Of a stretch of DNA of 7,873 nt, positions 5,186 through 7,873 are shown in pieces. The stretch comes from Halomonas sp. UBA3074 (lineage in GTDB: Bacteria > Pseudomonadota > Gammaproteobacteria > Pseudomonadales > Halomonadaceae), in assembly GCF_002366715.1 (NCBI RefSeq), contig NZ_DFBS01000048.1, forward strand, positions 4,575 through 12,447, read 5' to 3'. How positions within the stretch are numbered: the first letter of the stretch is position 1; every line of letters starts with the position of its first letter. The position numbers and the translations under genes are program-made. Under the pieces are notes generated by a model that was given only the letters and a program-made list of their open reading frames with translations, searched no databases and was not told the DNA's origin.

Positions 5186-6928
5186 ATGGCATACGGAAGC
5201 TACCTCTCAAGAAATCGTCACAACTCCATATTTTATGCTCGTGTAATCATTCCTCTCGCTCTTCGCAGCCACTTTGGCGGCAAGCGGGAATTTAGGCTTA
5301 GTTTGAAAACCCCCTGTAAAGTCACAGCCAAGCGTCGCGCTATGGAAATTTGGCTCAGCTTTCAGGTTGTCTATGATGCCTTGAGGAATGGTAAGTCATT
5401 GAACGACATTAATATTCACTATGGGGTGCTGGCAGCTCTGAAGTCTTATAAGAAGCTGCAAAAATCTCCCGCTCCTACCTTTCATATTTTTAAAAACATA
5501 CCAATTCCGATGCAACACCCTCCCACAAAGCCATTAGAGCTTAAGGGACTAGTGCTCCATTTCATCAAAGACTCCTATCGTGGCCAAACGATAGAAGTAG
5601 ATACTGGCTGCCCAGAAAAAGAGCTTGATATCATAATCAAGCTTAGAGATGACCTCGATCGGCGCATGGGCAACACAACATTCCCGCACCAGGCTCATCC
5701 ATTGGCACATACGGACGTTGTCGATCAGAAGCTATTTTCCGAAGCGGCTGATGACTATATAGAGCTGTATAAGCGGAACCGAGAATACGACAAAACACTG
5801 CGCTTAAGCTCCTTCGATAAAGAATCTCGTAATGTCTTGTTCTGGAAGCATTACTTTCAGGAGACCTATATTCATGAAATCGACATCAGCGCATGCCGTG
5901 AAGCTGAGCAGCACTGTCGGAACTATCCTAAAAACGTGGATGCCAAGATCGCAGCGACAATGTGCCGGTCACCGCATGATAGGAACACAACAGGCTCCCA
6001 GGCGACAAAAAGCCGCTTGCTTGTTTTGAAAAACATTTTAGAGCACGCTCGGAAATACGGCTGGATTGATAACAACCCAGCTAGTGTCGTAGATACAAAG
6101 CAAAGACGCAGTGCCAGTGAAGTCGATAAGCACCCCTTTAGTAGCGACGAGTTGAAACTGATATTTCCCGGCTTAAGCTATGGCGATAACTTCACTACCC
6201 GCTTCAAAAATCGTGATACGTCTTACGATTGTGCTAAATTCTGGACACCACTGATCGCCCTGCTTTCGGGTGCTAGATTAGGTGAAATTATTCAACTCGA
6301 ATTAGATGACATCAAGCATGAGGATGGCGTTTGGTTTTTCGACATCACCACCGAAAGCTCATCTAAGGACAGCGGCAAAGAGCTTAAGACCAAGGGTTCT
6401 AGGCGCCGGGTTCCTATCCATTCAGCCCTAGTTAAGATTGGCCTATTGGATTACGTCGACCAGAGACGAAAGCATTCTTTACGCCCTACGGGTCTCTTTG
6501 ATCAATATCTCCGTGGCGCGCCAGGAAAAGGTAAGGTAATCACCGAGTGGTTCAAGGGTGGCCCAAATGGAGTCGATAGACATGGCAAGCCGCGCTTTCG
6601 CTATGGCTACTTAGACAGATGTGGCATCTCCTGTCGTCCCGACCAACGCCCAGATGGCTCAAGCGTGTCTTTTCACTCTTTTCGCCACACTTTTGCCGAT
6701 GCTGCCCGTCGTGGAAAGCTACCTAGCGGTGAACTCTTGCGGGATGAAGACTCCCGGTGGATTTTGGGGCATACCAGCTCGATAATGACATCTAAGTATG
6801 GGCGAGGTAAGGAGTTAGGGTTTTTACAGTCAGTGGTAGAGGCCGTCCAATACCCCGATGTGGAATTATCGTCAATATCGTGGCGATCATTTCAAAAGAA
6901 AACAGGCATAAGCGCAGTTCATTTTTAA
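5186..6928 (+). CDS. Large tyrosine recombinase / site-specific integrase
   Basis: This enzyme would integrate and excise the element at the tRNA-Leu 3' end. From ATG 5186 it has 580 aa, longer than the roughly 400 aa of typical phage integrases. The N-terminal part has an arm-binding-like segment, YLSRNRHNSIFYARVIIP...REFRLSLKT; a long middle part includes a core-binding region (about 185-305). The C-terminal catalytic domain holds the full set of active residues: R364 (SGARLGE), K403 (KTKGSRRRVP), H497 and R500 (HSFRH), H529 (LGH) and nucleophile Y538 (SKYGRG). About 40 residues follow the Tyr. The frame is open back to TTG 5138, adding 16 residues, but the direct repeats lie in that stretch and there is no Shine-Dalgarno sequence; ATG 5186 has only a weak GGAA (5175-5178) before it. 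The gene is intact and probably active. Confidence 0.92.
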   Translation: MAYGSYLSRNRHNSIFYARVIIPLALRSHFGGKREFRLSLKTPCKVTAKRRAMEIWLSFQVVYDALRNGKSLNDINIHYGVLAALKSYKKLQKSPAPTFHIFKNIPIPMQHPPTKPLELKGLVLHFIKDSYRGQTIEVDTGCPEKELDIIIKLRDDLDRRMGNTTFPHQAHPLAHTDVVDQKLFSEAADDYIELYKRNREYDKTLRLSSFDKESRNVLFWKHYFQETYIHEIDISACREAEQHCRNYPKNVDAKIAATMCRSPHDRNTTGSQATKSRLLVLKNILEHARKYGWIDNNPASVVDTKQRRSASEVDKHPFSSDELKLIFPGLSYGDNFTTRFKNRDTSYDCAKFWTPLIALLSGARLGEIIQLELDDIKHEDGVWFFDITTESSSKDSGKELKTKGSRRRVPIHSALVKIGLLDYVDQRRKHSLRPTGLFDQYLRGAPGKGKVITEWFKGGPNGVDRHGKPRFRYGYLDRCGISCRPDQRPDGSSVSFHSFRHTFADAARRGKLPSGELLRDEDSRWILGHTSSIMTSKYGRGKELGFLQSVVEAVQYPDVELSSISWRSFQKKTGISAVHF

Positions 6929-6986
6929 GCGGCAAAGTGAATGAACACCGAAGCTGAGGGGCCGGCTTCGGTGTAAGTATTGCCGC
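6929..6986. terminator. Nested inverted repeat after the integrase stop
   Basis: The inner arms ACACCGAAGC (6945-6954) and GCTTCGGTGT (6965-6974) are a perfect 10-bp repeat with a 10-base loop. The outer arms GCGGCAA (6929-6935) and TTGCCGC (6980-6986) are a perfect 7-bp repeat. The unpaired bases between them are 9 on one side and 5 on the other. It begins on the base after the stop codon and separates the convergent integrase and regulator genes. There is no T run on either strand, so a terminator role is likely by position but not proven; RNA-end protection or a protein-binding site are alternatives. Confidence 0.5.
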
Positions 6987-7013
6987 CTACTGCACCAAGG
7001 GCTGTTAACCCCC

Positions 7014-7397
7014 CTACATTAGCCGCATAACGCTCATAATCCCCCTGCTTAAATCGTTACTTATTTCAGGATCACTTCTGTTGGTGGCATGCCGCCAAAC
7101 CTCAAGCAAATTTCGTTCATTTTGAGAAGTAAACGTGCCGAGACATTGCTCAATAGCGGCCAAAGAATCGGGAACATACTCGCTCATCACCATTCTGAAA
7201 AACCAAGCTACGTCGACATCCAGCACATTCGCTAACGGTCGAACCTTATCTAGTGGCAGCTTGGTTTTTCCACGCCTGATCATGGTGATGACGTTATGGT
7301 TGCTGTAGCCGAGCGCATTGGCCAAATCTGCATTGGCCAAGCCGAGTTGTTTCTGCCGCTTCACGACAAAATCAGACACGCTAATACCGTTCAACAT
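7014..7397 (-). CDS. Small XRE (Cro/C1-type) DNA-binding regulator
   Basis: A 127-aa cytoplasmic protein with an N-terminal helix-turn-helix domain of the Cro/C1 type (about residues 6-68). The recognisable core is ADLANALGYSNHNVITMIRRGK (23-44): helix 2, turn, and recognition helix, followed by LDKVRPLANVLDVDVAWFF, the usual last helices of the fold. The C-terminal half (about 75-127) is mostly polar, has one Cys (85), and shows no peptidase or other known effector domain, so it is unlike the LexA/CI self-cleaving repressors. AAGGAG lies 7 bases before ATG 7397. It is convergent with the integrase, and its upstream region has a near-palindrome that could be its own operator. A role in controlling the island is likely from context; its targets are unknown. 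Confidence 0.85.
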   Translation of the reverse strand: MLNGISVSDFVVKRQKQLGLANADLANALGYSNHNVITMIRRGKTKLPLDKVRPLANVLDVDVAWFFRMVMSEYVPDSLAAIEQCLGTFTSQNERNLLEVWRHATNRSDPEISNDLSRGIMSVMRLM

Positions 7398-7411
7398 CGC
7401 ATTGCTCCTTA

Positions 7412-7425
7412 GTTAATTAATTGAC
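7412..7425. promoter_or_regulatory. Near-palindromic candidate operator of the XRE gene
   Basis: GTTAATTAATTGAC matches its own reverse complement at 12 of 14 positions, with an AATTAATT core. It stands just upstream of the regulator's ribosome binding site on the minus strand. A minus-strand promoter with TTGGAA near 7443 as -35 and a -10 inside this palindrome is possible, which would fit autoregulation. Confidence 0.4.
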
Positions 7426-7551
7426 AAGGACATTATTTTCCAATGAAGACTGGTGTGAAACGGAAAGTTAGTGTCGTTTTAAGCGTGCTGCGATGGCGAT
7501 TTACCAGGGGTAAAATCTGCCGTTTCGTGATGCTTTGCAGAGGGCAAAATG

Positions 7552-7597
7552 TGACGTTTGGTTTCCAAGTATAAGAACAAGTGAGACGTTTTGGTTT
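7552..7597 (+). repeat. Two direct repeats of the GACGTTT(T)GGTTT type
   Basis: TGACGTTTGGTTT (7552-7564) and AGACGTTTTGGTTT (7584-7597) share GACGTTT plus GGTTT, differing by one extra T. The GACGTTT cores start 32 bases apart, about three helical turns, so they would face the same side of the DNA. Two further copies follow at 7744-7797. A binding site for the XRE regulator or an integration/transfer protein is inferred. Confidence 0.4.
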
Positions 7598-7615
7598 GTG
7601 ACCCGCAACTACGCT

Positions 7616-7642
7616 AACCCCCCATCACACGGGGGTTTTCTT
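7616..7642 (+). terminator. Strong + strand intrinsic terminator without an upstream gene
   Basis: AACCCCC (7616-7622), an 8-base loop, GGGGGTT (7631-7637), then TTCTT, so a GC stem runs into TTTTCTT. On the minus strand the stem is followed by AGCGTAG, so it works on + strand transcripts. No clear + strand gene precedes it in the element after the integrase; a short RNA or unrecognised small gene may end here. Confidence 0.7.
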
Positions 7643-7743
7643 ATGCGCACTATCCTGTCAATCAGCCAAAACAACTTCACGCTAACCTCACATTTTTGAG
7701 TGATTTTTCGAGACTTATAGGGAAGTTCAAAAGAAGCGTTTTA

Positions 7744-7797
7744 AGACGTTTCCCAGTCCGAGATATACGTTGATCAACAAAGAACAGGGAAACGTCT
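7744..7797. repeat. 11-bp perfect inverted repeat with a GACGTTT core
   Basis: AGACGTTTCCC (7744-7754) and GGGAAACGTCT (7787-7797) are exact reverse complements separated by 32 bases. Between them lies a separate 10-bp palindrome, GTTGATCAAC (7769-7778). The arms extend the GACGTTT motif seen at 7553 and 7585. Arm length and spacing suit a paired protein-binding site better than a terminator, since no T run follows. Confidence 0.5.
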
Positions 7798-7873
7798 CTC
7801 AGACGAAAACTGACAGCTTCCCGACACGTTCAAGCATCAATCGCTGACAGGGTAATCCCCCCGAAAAACCAGG

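Larger units (their letters stand above)
5088..7873 (+). mobile_element. Integrase end of a tRNA-Leu genomic island (incomplete)
   Basis: From just after the tRNA the window carries an integrase, a small phage-type regulator on the other strand, and repeat-rich non-coding DNA, all visibly more AT-rich than the core genes before the tRNA. No core gene reappears before the window ends, and no second copy of the tRNA 3' end is seen. No phage structural, conjugation or plasmid genes are visible, so the kind of element (prophage, ICE or other island) is open. Confidence 0.7.
7398..7873. other. 476-base stretch without a convincing gene, rich in repeats
   Basis: No frame gives a credible protein. 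The longest small + strand frame (7443-7574, 43 codons) is basic and has a poorly placed ribosome binding site. The region instead holds the regulator's upstream palindrome (7412-7425), a small hairpin GATTTACC/GGTAAAATC (7498-7517), three GACGTTT motifs plus one inverted copy, a strong + strand terminator (7616-7642), and the 9-base repeats CGTTTTAAG (7475-7483, 7737-7745) and ACGCTAACC (7611-7619, 7679-7687). It may be a control region of the island. Confidence 0.6.

Noticed and set aside
6990..7000. GCACCAAG near 6992 as a second copy of the tRNA 3' end (attR)
   Set aside because: Only 8 bases match the tRNA tail and the preceding acceptor-stem bases do not; too short for an att core.
7558..7571. 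14-base exact match TTGGTTTCCAAGTA also found at 190-203 in gabD
   Set aside because: A single 14-base match between two stretches of this length can occur by chance, and one copy is ordinary coding sequence; no flanking similarity.
7643..7699. 18-codon + strand frame starting ATG after the terminator
   Set aside because: Very short, starts at the base after the terminator T run, and has no proper ribosome binding site.
7830..7873. Minus-strand frame at the window edge ending WFFGGITLSAIDA
   Set aside because: Only about 14 codons are visible, no family can be recognised, and other frames are open there too.
7398..7873. CRISPR array
   Set aside because: The GACGTTT repeats are 7-11 bases, irregularly spaced and in both orientations; there is no regular repeat-spacer pattern.

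Overview
The window looks like a gammaproteobacterial chromosome, most likely a Halomonas-type (Halomonadaceae) genome. This rests on the gammaproteobacterial character of GabD, FolE, SrkA and ComF and on the acidic exported protein; no 16S rRNA or other decisive marker is present, so the genus is an inference.

Positions 1-5087 are ordinary core genome. The 3' tip of a + strand gene ends at 50 and meets gabD (succinate-semialdehyde dehydrogenase, minus) at a shared palindromic terminator (91-120). folE (GTP cyclohydrolase I, minus) follows upstream of gabD. A 324-base spacer (2294-2617) separates folE from a divergent gene for a small secreted protein of unknown function. That spacer holds the folE leader, which contains several mutually complementary GCGC-type segments, a likely folE promoter, a 16-bp perfect palindrome and an extended -10 promoter for the secreted protein. 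Convergent to the secreted protein gene lies a comF-srkA pair on the minus strand (phosphoribosyltransferase-like competence protein, then stress-response kinase A). A tRNA-Leu(UAG) with a good promoter points the other way.

Positions 5088-7873 look like the integrase end of an integrated element that uses the 3' end of tRNA-Leu as its attachment site. It begins with a pair of 12-bp direct repeats, then a large tyrosine recombinase (about 580 aa) reading away from the tRNA. A nested inverted repeat follows the integrase stop codon, then a small Cro/C1-type (XRE) regulator on the opposite strand. The last 476 bases have no convincing gene. They contain an AT-rich near-palindrome in front of the regulator, several GACGTTT repeats (two of them a perfect 11-bp inverted pair), and a strong + strand terminator with no obvious gene upstream. 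No second copy of the tRNA 3' end was seen, so the element runs past the window.

The core genes are housekeeping and stress functions with no shared pathway. The integrase and regulator form the expected integration/control module of a mobile island whose cargo is not visible here. I did not find a clear new biological system. The least explained parts are the folE leader, the secreted Cys-rich protein and the repeat-rich tail.
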